Assembly: GCA_051656905.1 (NCBI GenBank)
Contig: JBOFJQ010000037.1
Coordinates: 1 to 62,435 of the forward strand
Direction of reading: 5' to 3'
Source: JAGNZR01 sp051656905
GTDB lineage: Bacteria > Fusobacteriota > Fusobacteriia > Fusobacteriales > Fusobacteriaceae
Length of the DNA: 62,435 nucleotides
Shown here: piece after piece, positions 16,834-26,675 of the stretch
Layout of the letters: the number at the start of each line of letters is the position of its first letter
Numbering within the stretch: position 1 is the first letter of the stretch
Notes under the pieces: model-generated
Told to the model about the DNA's origin: nothing
The model's input: only the letters and a program-made list of their open reading frames with translations
Database searches by the model: none
Position numbers and translations under genes: made by a program

Positions 16834-18477
16834 ATGAAAAAAAAGTTCTATATAATTTTAGTAGCTTTGGCAGTTTTACTAGGTTATGGCATATTCAAAA
16901 TACAAAAGTTTGGTTTTAAAGGTTATTTTCATCAACTTTCTGTTATGAGTCAAGAGAAGAAAGTAAAGAAGGAGATAGAGAGAAAAATCTACTCTAAAGA
17001 GTTCAACGACATAGTTTCTAAAGTTGATTTAAAAGGACTAAATACTGTAAACTATTTAACTGATAGAGACAGTGTTAGAATCTCTTTAAATGATAACAAT
17101 GCTGTGGAGGAACTAAAAAAAATAAGTTCACCAGATATAGCAGTAAAAGATGCAGAGCTTATACTGGTTACTTCAAGAGAGTTAACAGAGTTACAAAAAG
17201 TTTCTGAAGAGTTAAAAGGATACCTAAAGAAAAGATATAAAGACTTTGATTATGAGTATTTTGGAAGTACAGGGGATAAGATGATATCGTTCATTAGAGA
17301 AAGAGAAAAAATGGATATATTATTACCTAAAGAATTCAGAGGAGCTATAAATAATTTAACAATAACAAAAGCTGAACAAGTAAAAGATATATTAAAAGGG
17401 AAGCCACTTCCAGATACGTTAGCATTTTCAGAAGAGGATTTCTTTAAAAACAGACTAACATATATTAATATGCGTGATATTTATGAGATAAGTTGCACAA
17501 TTGAAAAATTAGTAGATTTAGTTCCAGAGTTAAGACCTATTGTAGAAAAAAAATATCTTAATATTGATATTAAATCAATTGCTAGAGATGGGCAATTTTA
17601 TCTGAGCGATAAGAAAGTAAATGAGATAATTGAAGAGGAGTATTTATCAGGGGAGTATACTTTTGAAAACCCTTACTTAAAAATAAATCCATATAACAGA
17701 GTTAAGAACAGTGTATTAATAAAATATCCAGGAGTGGAGAAAGATAATATAACTGTAACTGTAAGTGGAAGAAATAGTAATAAAGATATATCTTATAAAG
17801 TAATAAAAGCTAAAGAGATAGAAGTTTTAGGTTTATATATAGGTGGAGAAGCTAATATAATTACTATTAATAATGGGAAAAAAGAGGTGAAAATTCCTGT
17901 AACGATTGGGGAATTATCAAATGATATGCCGAGTATAATTACAACAAAATTAAAAGAAAATAGTTCATCAAAAGAAAGTAGTTCACCAAAAGATATGTTA
18001 TATACAACTTATCTTTATAATAATAAAACTTATGGAATAATTTTTGATAGAGATGGTTATATAAGATATTTGTTTAATCCAAATAACCCAGATAATATAG
18101 ATGATATAGATGCTGAACCTAGATATTTAAAATATGAAAAGAATGGGTTCACTTATTATACTAAAGATAGTGTAATAGTATTCTCTAAATTTGGAAAAAT
18201 AATGAATAGGTTATCAATGGAAGAATTCAATAAAAAAAATGATATACTACCATTTTTAGATGGAGGATATCCTGAATTTACAGCCAAAAAAACTTTGGAA
18301 AAAAATGCAATAGTAAACACTAAAAACTTTACTAATGTGACATATCCTTTAGGAAAAATAGTAGAGTTAAACCCTGATAATGGAAGTGTTATTTTTAGTG
18401 CAGAGATATATTTTGATTATAATGATAGAACAAAAAATAGTATAAATTCAAGTGAGGAAGTAGAGTTCCCCAATTAG
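16834..18477 (+). CDS. truncated arylsulfotransferase-like membrane-anchored protein
   Basis: A 547-residue protein with one N-terminal membrane segment (residues 4-21) and no lipobox. Residues ~25-280 are charged, probably helical and unrecognised. Residues ~285-375 (starting NPYN, containing VTVSGR and KEIEVLGLYIGGEANIITI) resemble the N-terminal Ig-like domain of aryl-sulfate sulfotransferases. A serine-rich linker follows, then YGIIFDRDGYIRYLF, which looks like the first propeller blade. The protein then stops about 120 residues on, where a true enzyme has a six-bladed propeller with the catalytic His. It heads the polysaccharide operon, so surface glycan sulfation or a binding role is possible. 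ATG chosen over an upstream GTG because AGAGG is 5 nt before it. Confidence 0.55.
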   Translation: MKKKFYIILVALAVLLGYGIFKIQKFGFKGYFHQLSVMSQEKKVKKEIERKIYSKEFNDIVSKVDLKGLNTVNYLTDRDSVRISLNDNNAVEELKKISSPDIAVKDAELILVTSRELTELQKVSEELKGYLKKRYKDFDYEYFGSTGDKMISFIREREKMDILLPKEFRGAINNLTITKAEQVKDILKGKPLPDTLAFSEEDFFKNRLTYINMRDIYEISCTIEKLVDLVPELRPIVEKKYLNIDIKSIARDGQFYLSDKKVNEIIEEEYLSGEYTFENPYLKINPYNRVKNSVLIKYPGVEKDNITVTVSGRNSNKDISYKVIKAKEIEVLGLYIGGEANIITINNGKKEVKIPVTIGELSNDMPSIITTKLKENSSSKESSSPKDMLYTTYLYNNKTYGIIFDRDGYIRYLFNPNNPDNIDDIDAEPRYLKYEKNGFTYYTKDSVIVFSKFGKIMNRLSMEEFNKKNDILPFLDGGYPEFTAKKTLEKNAIVNTKNFTNVTYPLGKIVELNPDNGSVIFSAEIYFDYNDRTKNSINSSEEVEFPN

Positions 18478-18485
18478 GAGAAAAT

Positions 18486-19745
18486 ATGGAGTATAGAAAG
18501 GATTCAAATTTAAAAATAGTTTACATGTTATTAACAGGCGGAGTTTATATAGCCACTAATTCTCTTTTACCAATTGGAAAAGATATGAATGTAATTTCGG
18601 CAATACTGTTTTTCTTAATAAATCTATGCCTTTATATAACAGGATGTATTCAATTTCACATTCCAAAGTATAAAAAAGGCGAAATATTTATGAGTACCAT
18701 TATAAATATAACATTTTTCTTCTTATGGTTTATATACTCATGGGATTTTTGGCTATTACCTTTTCTAGTTATTTATTTAATGGCTCAGATTATAATTAGA
18801 GGAATAATGCTAAAAGCTACATTTAAAACAGGTTATGTTACTGTACTTGGAAATGGAAAGACTAAAACAAATATAGAGGAAGGTCTTACAATATTAGAAG
18901 GTTATAAATATATTCCTTACCCTTATGAAATTGATGAAAATTTATCGGTGTTCACTAAAGAAAATAAAATTTCATTGGTAGTTTTAGGAAAACCTAAATT
19001 TACAAAAGAGGAAACAAAACATCTATTTAATGTAAGAATTTCAGGAGTAGAAGTAAAAAACTATTATGATTTCTTACAAGAGATAGAAGGGAAAATAGAC
19101 GTAGATACTATAGATGAGAAATGGATTTTAAATGCATATGGATTTAGATTATTATATAGCAATTTTGAAAAGCAAGTAAAAAGAGCTTTTGACCTGATTT
19201 TAGCTTTAATAATTGGATTAATAACATGTCCAATTATGGCTATTGCAACTATAATTGTAAGAGCTGAAAGTCCTGGACCAATTATATATAGTCAGGCCCG
19301 TGTGGGAGAAAATAATATAGAATTTAATGTATATAAATTTAGAAGTATGAGAAATGATGCAGAAAAAGATGGAGCAAAATGGGCTACATTAAATGATCCT
19401 CGTGTTACTAAATTTGGAAATTTTATGAGAAAAACTAGAATAGATGAATTACCACAATTATGGAATGTAATTAAGGGCGATATGAGTTTTATAGGACCAA
19501 GACCTGAGAGAATGGTATTTATAAAAGAGTTAGAAAAAATTATACCTTACTATAATTTAAGACACCTTGTAAAACCTGGTTTAACAGGTTGGGCACAAGT
19601 AATGTACCCTTATGGAGCTAGTATAGATGATGCAAAACATAAATTAGAGTATGATCTTTATTATGTAAAAAATCAGAATATTCATTTAGATATGGTAATA
19701 ATGTTTAGAACTTTAAAAACTGTTCTATTTGGAAAAGGAAGATAA
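18486..19745 (+). CDS. polyprenyl glycosylphosphotransferase (initiating sugar transferase)
   Basis: A 419-residue WbaP/EpsE-like enzyme that puts the first sugar-1-phosphate on undecaprenyl phosphate at the inner membrane. The N-terminus has about four hydrophobic segments, then a nucleotide-binding-like middle. The catalytic C-terminal domain begins near residue 230 with KRAFDLILAL and contains YKFRSMRNDAEKDGAKWA, TRIDELPQLWNVIKGDMSFIGPRPE and the LVKPGLTGWAQV block. All key residues of the family are visible. It begins 8 nt after the preceding gene and heads the enzyme-coding part of the operon. Confidence 0.9.
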   Translation: MEYRKDSNLKIVYMLLTGGVYIATNSLLPIGKDMNVISAILFFLINLCLYITGCIQFHIPKYKKGEIFMSTIINITFFFLWFIYSWDFWLLPFLVIYLMAQIIIRGIMLKATFKTGYVTVLGNGKTKTNIEEGLTILEGYKYIPYPYEIDENLSVFTKENKISLVVLGKPKFTKEETKHLFNVRISGVEVKNYYDFLQEIEGKIDVDTIDEKWILNAYGFRLLYSNFEKQVKRAFDLILALIIGLITCPIMAIATIIVRAESPGPIIYSQARVGENNIEFNVYKFRSMRNDAEKDGAKWATLNDPRVTKFGNFMRKTRIDELPQLWNVIKGDMSFIGPRPERMVFIKELEKIIPYYNLRHLVKPGLTGWAQVMYPYGASIDDAKHKLEYDLYYVKNQNIHLDMVIMFRTLKTVLFGKGR

Positions 19746-19746
19746 T

Positions 19747-20529
19747 ATGAAACCTTTAATTACTATTTTTACTCCAACGTACAATAGAGAAAGTTATTTA
19801 AAAATTTTATATAATTCGTTAAAAAATCAAAATTTTCAAAATTTTCAATGGGTTATAGTAGATGATGGTTCAGAAGATAATACTAAAATATTAATAGACT
19901 CTTTTATAAAAGAGAGTCTATTTGATATCATCTATAAAAAAGTTCAAAATGGTGGAAAAATGAGAGCTATAAACCATGGGCTAGATTTAGCTTGTGGAGA
20001 GTATTTCTTTATAGTTGATAGTGATGATTATTTATCTGAAAATGCCACAGAATTAATTGAAAAATATGGGGCAGATTTACCAAAAGATTTTGGAGGGATA
20101 GTTTTTAGAAAACATAATATCTCAGGAGATAATTTCCCAAAATTTCCACAAGAAATAATAGACTCTAATCCAATAGATATATTTTATAATAAAAATATAT
20201 TAGGAGATAAAGCCGAAGTTTTTAAAACAGATATAATTAAAAAATTCAGATTTCCTGAGATAGATGGTGAGAAATTTATTCCTGAGGGATTAGTGTGGAA
20301 CCGTATAGGTAAAAAATATAATTTAAGATATATAAATATTCCTATTTATAACTTTGAATATATAGATGGTGGTTATACAAAAGGATTTAAAGAGATAATT
20401 AAAAAAAATCCAAAAGGATTTATTATGTACTATAGAGAGATGCTAACTTATGATATACCTATAAAAAATAAAATAAAATTTTTTATAAGGTATATTCAAT
20501 CTATCTTTTATAGTTACATGAAAAAGTAA
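19747..20529 (+). CDS. glycosyltransferase family 2
   Basis: A 260-residue GT-A fold enzyme. N-terminal TIFTPTYNRESYL and VDDGSEDNT bind the nucleotide sugar, and the metal-binding DxD is in FIVDSDDYL. It would add a sugar to the lipid-linked intermediate on the cytoplasmic side. The start is ATG one nt past the previous stop, with AAGGAAGA as ribosome site; an in-frame upstream ATG at 19729 would overlap the previous gene and lacks a site. Donor and acceptor cannot be told. Confidence 0.85.
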   Translation: MKPLITIFTPTYNRESYLKILYNSLKNQNFQNFQWVIVDDGSEDNTKILIDSFIKESLFDIIYKKVQNGGKMRAINHGLDLACGEYFFIVDSDDYLSENATELIEKYGADLPKDFGGIVFRKHNISGDNFPKFPQEIIDSNPIDIFYNKNILGDKAEVFKTDIIKKFRFPEIDGEKFIPEGLVWNRIGKKYNLRYINIPIYNFEYIDGGYTKGFKEIIKKNPKGFIMYYREMLTYDIPIKNKIKFFIRYIQSIFYSYMKK

Positions 20530-20605
20530 GCGTAAGATAAAGAATATACAAAGATAAAAAATAAATAAAGATAAAAATTATTAAGAGTAGAAAGGTAGGT
20601 AAAAA

Positions 20606-21697
20606 ATGAAAATTCTACACATAATAACATCCTTAGAATTAGGGGGCGCTGAAAAACTATTAGTTGATGTAGTTAACTTGCAAAGAGAAAAAGGGGAAGA
20701 TGTAGATGTTTTAGTCCTTTTTGATAAAAAAAATGTATTTACTTTAGATAGTATTACATCCAAGTATAACTCAAAAACATCATATAAAAATATTTTTGAA
20801 ATATTAAGTATAATAAAAAAAGGTAAGTATAATATTGTTCATACACACCTTACTCATGCTCAATTCTGGACAGCCCTAGCTTCTTACTTAGATTTTACAC
20901 AACTATTTAAATCTGGTCAAAAGAAGAGAAGATATATAACTTCTGAGCATAGTACTTATAATAATAGAAGAGATAAAAAAATATTTAAAATACTTGAAAA
21001 AGTATTATATAAAAAATATTCAAAAGTAATTTGTATTACAAAAGCTGTTCAAGATTCTTTAATGAAGTGGTTAGAAGATAAGAAAGAAGAGAGATATCCT
21101 ATTATAGATAATGGGGTAAATTTAAGTGCGTTTAAAAATGCTGTTCCCATATTGAGAGAAAAAATTGGAGTTGAAGACAAAGATAGAGTAATTGTAATGG
21201 CTGCTCGTTTAAATAAGGCAAAAGATCATGAAACTTTATTGCATGCAATGACTTTATTACCAAAAAAATATAAACTTCTATTAGTTGGAGATGGGGATAA
21301 AAGAGAGGAATTAGAGAAATTAGGTGCAGAGTTAAGACTAGGTGATAGAGTAAAATTCTTAGGAGTAAGAATAGATATTCCTAATATACTAAAAGCTTCA
21401 GATATAGCAGTTCAATCATCACATTATGAAGGGTTCGGTCTTGCAGCAGTTGAAGCAATGGCTGCAGGAATACCAATTATAGGGAGTGATGTAGATGGAC
21501 TTAGAGATACATTAAGAGACGCAGGAATTCTTTTTGATCATGGAGATTTTAAAGGATTAGCAAAAAAAATATTAGCAGTAGATGCTTTAAAAGAGAAAGA
21601 TGAAATTTTAGAGAAACAAAGAGATAGAGCGGAAGAGTATTCTTTAGAAAAAAGTGTAGACAAGTATTTAAAGTTATACAGAGAAATATTAAAATAA
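20606..21697 (+). CDS. glycosyltransferase family 4
   Basis: A 363-residue retaining GT-B enzyme. The N-terminal ITSLELGGAEKLL and the C-terminal donor site QSSHYEGFGLAAVEAMAAGIPIIGSDVDGL (E-x7-E pattern) are typical of GT4. AGAAAGGTAGG lies ahead of the ATG. The 76-nt gap from the previous gene contains no terminator, so it is in the same operon. Sugar specificity is unknown. Confidence 0.88.
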   Translation: MKILHIITSLELGGAEKLLVDVVNLQREKGEDVDVLVLFDKKNVFTLDSITSKYNSKTSYKNIFEILSIIKKGKYNIVHTHLTHAQFWTALASYLDFTQLFKSGQKKRRYITSEHSTYNNRRDKKIFKILEKVLYKKYSKVICITKAVQDSLMKWLEDKKEERYPIIDNGVNLSAFKNAVPILREKIGVEDKDRVIVMAARLNKAKDHETLLHAMTLLPKKYKLLLVGDGDKREELEKLGAELRLGDRVKFLGVRIDIPNILKASDIAVQSSHYEGFGLAAVEAMAAGIPIIGSDVDGLRDTLRDAGILFDHGDFKGLAKKILAVDALKEKDEILEKQRDRAEEYSLEKSVDKYLKLYREILK

Positions 21698-21721
21698 ATT
21701 TTAATATAATGAGGGGTTAAA

Positions 21722-22888
21722 ATGTTTGGATATTATCCTTATCTTATTATAGGTGCAGTTTTATTTATGATGAGCATATACGAGGTTTTTTTTGAAAATA
21801 ATTTTAATATAAAAAATAGAGAAAGAAAAAATTATATGTTTTATTTCTCTATTATTTTTATCGCTATATTTTTAATGACAAGGCAGTTTGTAGGATGGGA
21901 TTGGTCTAATTACTATCCTGATTTTTTTGAAGATAAATTTGCTTATGAAAAAGGATATAGATATTTTGTAAAAGGAATTAGAGCTATACATCCAAATTTT
22001 AGTTTTTTTGTAGGGTTAAATACTATAATAGACTTTGCATTATTGGCTTATATTTTGAAAAAGTATTCTAAGTATCCAATAACTACACTATTGCTTTATT
22101 TATCAATAAATGGATTGGCTTTAGAAATTGATGTAATGAGAAATGTGAAAAGTATATTGTTGTTTTTGATTTCAATTCAGTTTATAGAAAAGAGAAACTT
22201 CATTCCTTATTTTATTATTAATCTAATAGGAGTATCTTTTCATATAACATCCTTAGTATATCTTCCACTATACTTTATTCTTAATTTAGAAATAAATAGA
22301 AAAGTTATTTTTGGAATATTTGTTTTAGGAGTAGTTTATTATCTTTCAAATTATAATTTTATCATAGATATTTTTAATAAAATAAATATAGAGAGAATAA
22401 ATGGCTATAAAACACTGTTTATTCAAGGGGGAAGAGAGGCTAATGTATTCTTTATAGAAAGGGTAATAGTTTTTCTTATCGTATATATATTTGAGTTCTT
22501 TATAACATCTGTGCATAAAAAAAGATATACTATATTTGCAAATAGCTGCTACATAGGAATTTTTATATCTCTATATACAGCGGAGTTATCAATAATAAGT
22601 CTTAGATTATTTATGCTGTTTATATTCTCTTATTGGTTTATATTTCCTATTATTATGGAAGATATAAAAGATAATTATATTTTAAAAGTTTTGATATTTA
22701 CAGTGGCAATTAGTATAGGAATTTTTAGAGCGTATAATTTTTTAAGTTTTCAAGGAAATAAAATGGTTTACGGCTATGATAATATCTTTATAAAAACAAA
22801 GACTCAAGAGGAAAAAATAAAAATATTAGAAGAAGCTAGAAAATATAATGACGAAGGGATAAAAAGAGAACTGTTATTACAGTATTAA
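21722..22888 (+). CDS. EpsG-family polysaccharide polymerase (Wzy-like)
   Basis: A 388-residue integral membrane protein with about ten hydrophobic segments. The signature of the EpsG family is present: RQFVGWDWSNYYPDF early, then VMRNVKSILLFLISIQFIEKR and GVSFHITSLVYLPLYFIL. Members polymerise lipid-linked repeat units at the outer face of the inner membrane. It lies in the middle of the glycosyltransferase run, which supports a polymerase role. No partner flippase is next to it. Confidence 0.8.
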   Translation: MFGYYPYLIIGAVLFMMSIYEVFFENNFNIKNRERKNYMFYFSIIFIAIFLMTRQFVGWDWSNYYPDFFEDKFAYEKGYRYFVKGIRAIHPNFSFFVGLNTIIDFALLAYILKKYSKYPITTLLLYLSINGLALEIDVMRNVKSILLFLISIQFIEKRNFIPYFIINLIGVSFHITSLVYLPLYFILNLEINRKVIFGIFVLGVVYYLSNYNFIIDIFNKINIERINGYKTLFIQGGREANVFFIERVIVFLIVYIFEFFITSVHKKRYTIFANSCYIGIFISLYTAELSIISLRLFMLFIFSYWFIFPIIMEDIKDNYILKVLIFTVAISIGIFRAYNFLSFQGNKMVYGYDNIFIKTKTQEEKIKILEEARKYNDEGIKRELLLQY

Positions 22889-22901
22889 TAGAGGTGGACT
22901 T

Positions 22902-24014
22902 ATGAAATTGATGTTTGTGGCAAATAAACTTTGGGATGTATATATATTTAGAGGTGGAGTAATAAAAAAACTTGTTCAGGAGGGACATGAAGTTATTATT
23001 TTAGCCCCGGAAGATGGAAGAATAGATGTAGAAAAAGAACTTGGAGCAAAAGTAATAGATATTAAAGTTGATAAAAGAGGGGTTAATCCAGCTAAAGATT
23101 TAGAGATGATGATGATTCTTTCGAAAATATATAAGAGAGAAAAACCTGATTTAATATTCCATTATACTATTAAGTTAAATATATTTGGAACCTTAGCAGC
23201 GAAGATAGCAGGAATAAAATCTATAGCAGTATTAACAGGACTTGGATACTCTTTTGTAAATAGTGGATTAATATCAAAAATAGCTAAATTTTTATATAAA
23301 GTATCTCTTAAATATGCTGAAGAAGTATGGGTATTAAATAGTGATGACAAAGAGATATTGATTAATGAAAATATTATAAAAGGTGAAAAAATATTTATAC
23401 TTCCAGGGGAAGGTATAGACACAAATATATTTAAGCCTTCAGAAAAAATTAGAAAAGATGAAAAGAAAGTATTTTTAATGATATCACGTGCTATTTTTGA
23501 TAAAGGAGTTGCAGAATATGTAGCTTCAGCAGGTTTAGCGAAGAAAAAATACGGGGATAAAGTAGAGTTTCAATTTTTAGGAGCTTTAGCTGAAGATAAA
23601 AAAGATGGATTTGTTCAAGAGGATATGGACCACATAGTAAACAGTGGTGCTATAAATTATTTAGGAATAACAAATGATGTTCCAAGTATTGTAAAAGAAG
23701 CGGATTGTATAGTTTTACCGTCATATAGAGAGGGAATTTCAAGAGTTTTATTAGAGGCTGCATCTATGGAAAAAGTGACAATAGCTACAGATGTAACAGG
23801 GTGTAAAGAGATAATAAATAATAATAAAACTGGATTCTTAGTACGTCCAAAAGATACAAACTCTTTACTGGAAAACATAGACAAATTTATGAATTTAAGT
23901 GATGAAGAGATAGAGAAATTTGGTAAGTTAGCAAGAGAGAAGGTTGTCTCTGAATTTGAGGAAAAAATAGTTTTAGATATCTATAGGGAAAAGGTGAAAA
24001 AATATGGAGCTTAG
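22902..24014 (+). CDS. glycosyltransferase family 4
   Basis: A 370-residue GT-B enzyme resembling PglA/CapM-type transferases. The N-terminus MKLMFVANKLWDVYIFRGG and TGLGYSFV are typical. The C-terminal donor-binding segment is CIVLPSYREGISRVLLEAASMEK with TGFLV shortly after. AGAGGTGG precedes the ATG. It overlaps the following glycosyltransferase gene by 11 nt, so their production is coupled. Confidence 0.87.
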   Translation: MKLMFVANKLWDVYIFRGGVIKKLVQEGHEVIILAPEDGRIDVEKELGAKVIDIKVDKRGVNPAKDLEMMMILSKIYKREKPDLIFHYTIKLNIFGTLAAKIAGIKSIAVLTGLGYSFVNSGLISKIAKFLYKVSLKYAEEVWVLNSDDKEILINENIIKGEKIFILPGEGIDTNIFKPSEKIRKDEKKVFLMISRAIFDKGVAEYVASAGLAKKKYGDKVEFQFLGALAEDKKDGFVQEDMDHIVNSGAINYLGITNDVPSIVKEADCIVLPSYREGISRVLLEAASMEKVTIATDVTGCKEIINNNKTGFLVRPKDTNSLLENIDKFMNLSDEEIEKFGKLAREKVVSEFEEKIVLDIYREKVKKYGA

Positions 24015-24996
24015 TATAGTTGTACCTATTTATAATGTAGAAGAGTTTTTAAGAGAGTGTTTAGATACTTTATACAGAGTTAAAAATATAGATAAAGAGA
24101 TAATACTTGTAAATGATGGAACGAAAGATAACTCTATGGAAATTATTAGAGAATACGAGGCTAAGTATCCTTTGATTACAGTAGTAGTAGATAAACCTAA
24201 TGGAGGACTTTCTTCAGCTAGAAATGCAGGATTAAAAGTAGCAAAGGGTAAGTATGTATCCTTTATAGATAGTGATGATTTTATAGATTCTGAACTTTTT
24301 GAAAAATTTTTTAAAGAGGGACAAAAGGATGATTTAGATATTATTATTGGAAATGCAAAGTATTTTAAAGATGGAGTAGTAGGTTCATCACTTTTTAGAT
24401 CACCAATAGTTAAAGAGGGAAAAATAGTTTCAGGATTAGAATTTTTAGATTTAAGCTTTGGAAAACCAAAGTGTTTTAGAGAAGAGGTATGGGATGATAT
24501 TTATAAAAGAGATTTTCTTTTAGAAAATAACCTATTTTTTTATGAAGGGTTAATTCATGAAGATTCACTTTTTACACCTCTTGCATATTTGAAAGCTAAA
24601 AAAGTTAGATACATAGATTCTTCATTCTATTTCTATCGTCAAAGAGAGGGAGGAATTATGTCTAAAGTAGATCAGAGAAGTATTGATTCTCTTGAAAAAA
24701 TATGTGATCTATTAGTAGAAGAGTATGAAAAACTTGATGGTGAAGTTGGAAAAAAATCTTTAAGTAAACTTATAATAAGTTTTTATAAAGTTGTAGTATA
24801 TAAAGAGCATGATAAAAATGGAAACTATAAAGAAAAATATAAAAAATATAGATCGATATTTAAGAGATTAAAAGGGTGTTGTAATGGGATATTAAATGAA
24901 ACACTACTCTATGTATCTCTAAATTTATCAATAATATTAAGAAAAGCTTTAAATAAAGAGATAACAAATAAACAGAAGTTACCTCAAGGGAAATAA
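24004..24996 (+). CDS. glycosyltransferase family 2
   Basis: A 330-residue GT-A enzyme. N-terminal SIVVPIYNVEEFLRECLD, VNDGTKDNS, the acceptor loop KPNGGLSSARNAGL and the DxD motif in SFIDSDDFI are all clear. A C-terminal ~120-residue helical extension is of unknown role. It starts inside the preceding gene and is the last gene of the operon. No clear terminator follows before the pyk promoter. Confidence 0.87.
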   Translation: MELSIVVPIYNVEEFLRECLDTLYRVKNIDKEIILVNDGTKDNSMEIIREYEAKYPLITVVVDKPNGGLSSARNAGLKVAKGKYVSFIDSDDFIDSELFEKFFKEGQKDDLDIIIGNAKYFKDGVVGSSLFRSPIVKEGKIVSGLEFLDLSFGKPKCFREEVWDDIYKRDFLLENNLFFYEGLIHEDSLFTPLAYLKAKKVRYIDSSFYFYRQREGGIMSKVDQRSIDSLEKICDLLVEEYEKLDGEVGKKSLSKLIISFYKVVVYKEHDKNGNYKEKYKKYRSIFKRLKGCCNGILNETLLYVSLNLSIILRKALNKEITNKQKLPQGK

Positions 24997-25044
24997 ACGG
25001 TTAATTTTTAATCCTTTAAAGCTAAAAAATGACCTTTATGTTAA

Positions 25045-25073
25045 TTGACAATAATGATTAAATAAGATACCAT
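25045..25073 (+). promoter_or_regulatory. promoter for pyk
   Basis: TTGACA at 25045-25050 with 17-nt spacing to TACCAT, a poor -10. It lies in the gap between the polysaccharide operon and pyk. Confidence 0.5.
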
Positions 25074-25161
25074 ATATCTATAAAATAACAGCAATACATC
25101 AGTAAAAAAACATGACAAATAGATATATTGGGTGAATAACTTTTAAATAGGAGTGATCGTA

Positions 25162-26577
25162 ATGAAAAAAACAAAAATAGTTTGTACAATAGGACCAGTA
25201 ACAGGACAAGAAGAGTTTTTAGAAAAATTATTAGATGCAGGAATGAATGTAATGAGACTTAACTTTTCTCACGGAAATTATGAGGAGCATTTAGGAAGAA
25301 TTAATAATTTAAGAAATGTTCTAAAAAGAACAGGGAAAAGAGCAGCGATTCTTTTAGATACTAAAGGGCCTGAAATCAGAACGATCAAACTTCAAGATGG
25401 AAAAGACGTGTCTTTAGTTGCAGGACAAAAATTCACTTTAACAACAGATAAAAACGTTATAGGAGATACAACGAAAGTTGCAGTAACTTATGAAGGATTA
25501 ACTCAAGATTTAAAAGCTGGAAATATAGTTTTAATTGATGATGGATTAATCGAAATGAGAGTTGAAGAAGTAGTAGGACAAGAGGTTAGATGTGTTGTAA
25601 TTAACAACGGAGACTTAGGAGAAAATAAAGGTGTTAACCTTCCAAATGTATCAGTTAATTTACCAGCTTTATCTGAAAAAGATTTATCAGACTTAAAATT
25701 TGGTTGTGAAACAAATGTTGATTTCGTAGCAGCATCATTTATTAGAAAAGCTGATGACGTAAGAGAAGTAAGAAATTGTTTAGATATTAATGGTGGAAAA
25801 GATATAAAAATCATATCGAAAATTGAAAACCAAGAGGGATTAGATAATTTTGAAGAAATTTTAGCTTTATCTGATGGAATAATGGTAGCAAGAGGAGACT
25901 TAGGAGTAGAGATTCCAGTTGAAGAGGTTCCATTTGCACAAAAGATGATGATTCAAAGATGTAACGAAGTTGGAAAAGTAGTTATAACAGCTACACAAAT
26001 GTTAGACTCAATGATTAAGAACCCAAGACCAACAAGAGCAGAAGCAACAGACGTAGCTAATGCAATAATAGATGGAACAGATGCTATAATGCTTTCTGGA
26101 GAAACAGCAAAAGGAAAATATCCAATTGAAGCTGTAACAGTAATGACAAGAATAGCGGAGAAAACAGATGCTTTAATTCCATGTGTAGATGCATTTGGAA
26201 TAGGTGGAGAATCAGCAATAACTGAAGCAGTTTCTAAAGGTGTTGTTGATGTAGCAGAAGCTATAGATGCAAAAGTAATAATTGTTGGAACAAAATCAGG
26301 AAGATCAGCAAGAGCAATCAGAAAATATTTCCCTAATGCAGAAATATTAGCTATCACAAATACAGAAAAAACAGCAAACCACTTAGTATTAACAAGAGGT
26401 GTAAGAACTTTAGTAGTAGAAGGTGCTTTATCTTTACACGAGTTCTTCAATGTAGCAGAGAAAAAAGCAATTGAGTTATTTGGACTTGTAAAAGGTGATT
26501 GCATAATAGTAACTTGTGGAGAAGAGATCTTTAAAGAGGGAACAGCAAATACTTTAAAAGTTGTAACAATTAAATAA
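25162..26577 (+). CDS. pyk: pyruvate kinase
   Basis: A 471-residue enzyme making pyruvate and ATP from phosphoenolpyruvate and ADP, the last step of glycolysis. Motifs in order are KIVCTIGP, MRLNFSHG, DTKGPEIR, ISKIENQEG, MVARGDLGVEIP, the active-site TATQMLDSM and MLSGETAKG. Length is that of single-C-domain PykF types. I chose ATG over a GTG three codons upstream because AGGAG lies 8 nt before the ATG. It is followed by eno, giving a lower-glycolysis pair. Confidence 0.97.
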   Translation: MKKTKIVCTIGPVTGQEEFLEKLLDAGMNVMRLNFSHGNYEEHLGRINNLRNVLKRTGKRAAILLDTKGPEIRTIKLQDGKDVSLVAGQKFTLTTDKNVIGDTTKVAVTYEGLTQDLKAGNIVLIDDGLIEMRVEEVVGQEVRCVVINNGDLGENKGVNLPNVSVNLPALSEKDLSDLKFGCETNVDFVAASFIRKADDVREVRNCLDINGGKDIKIISKIENQEGLDNFEEILALSDGIMVARGDLGVEIPVEEVPFAQKMMIQRCNEVGKVVITATQMLDSMIKNPRPTRAEATDVANAIIDGTDAIMLSGETAKGKYPIEAVTVMTRIAEKTDALIPCVDAFGIGGESAITEAVSKGVVDVAEAIDAKVIIVGTKSGRSARAIRKYFPNAEILAITNTEKTANHLVLTRGVRTLVVEGALSLHEFFNVAEKKAIELFGLVKGDCIIVTCGEEIFKEGTANTLKVVTIK

Positions 26578-26675
26578 TAAAAATTTATCTTTTATATTAT
26601 TACAAAAGGTAATATAATTTATATAGGACATAAAGCAAATAATAATAATTATAAAAAACTTAGGAGGATTTACCA

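Noticed and set aside
25953..26504. 183-codon opposite-strand frame inside pyk
   Set aside because: Mirror of pyk coding; no start signal and a translation like hydrophobic noise.
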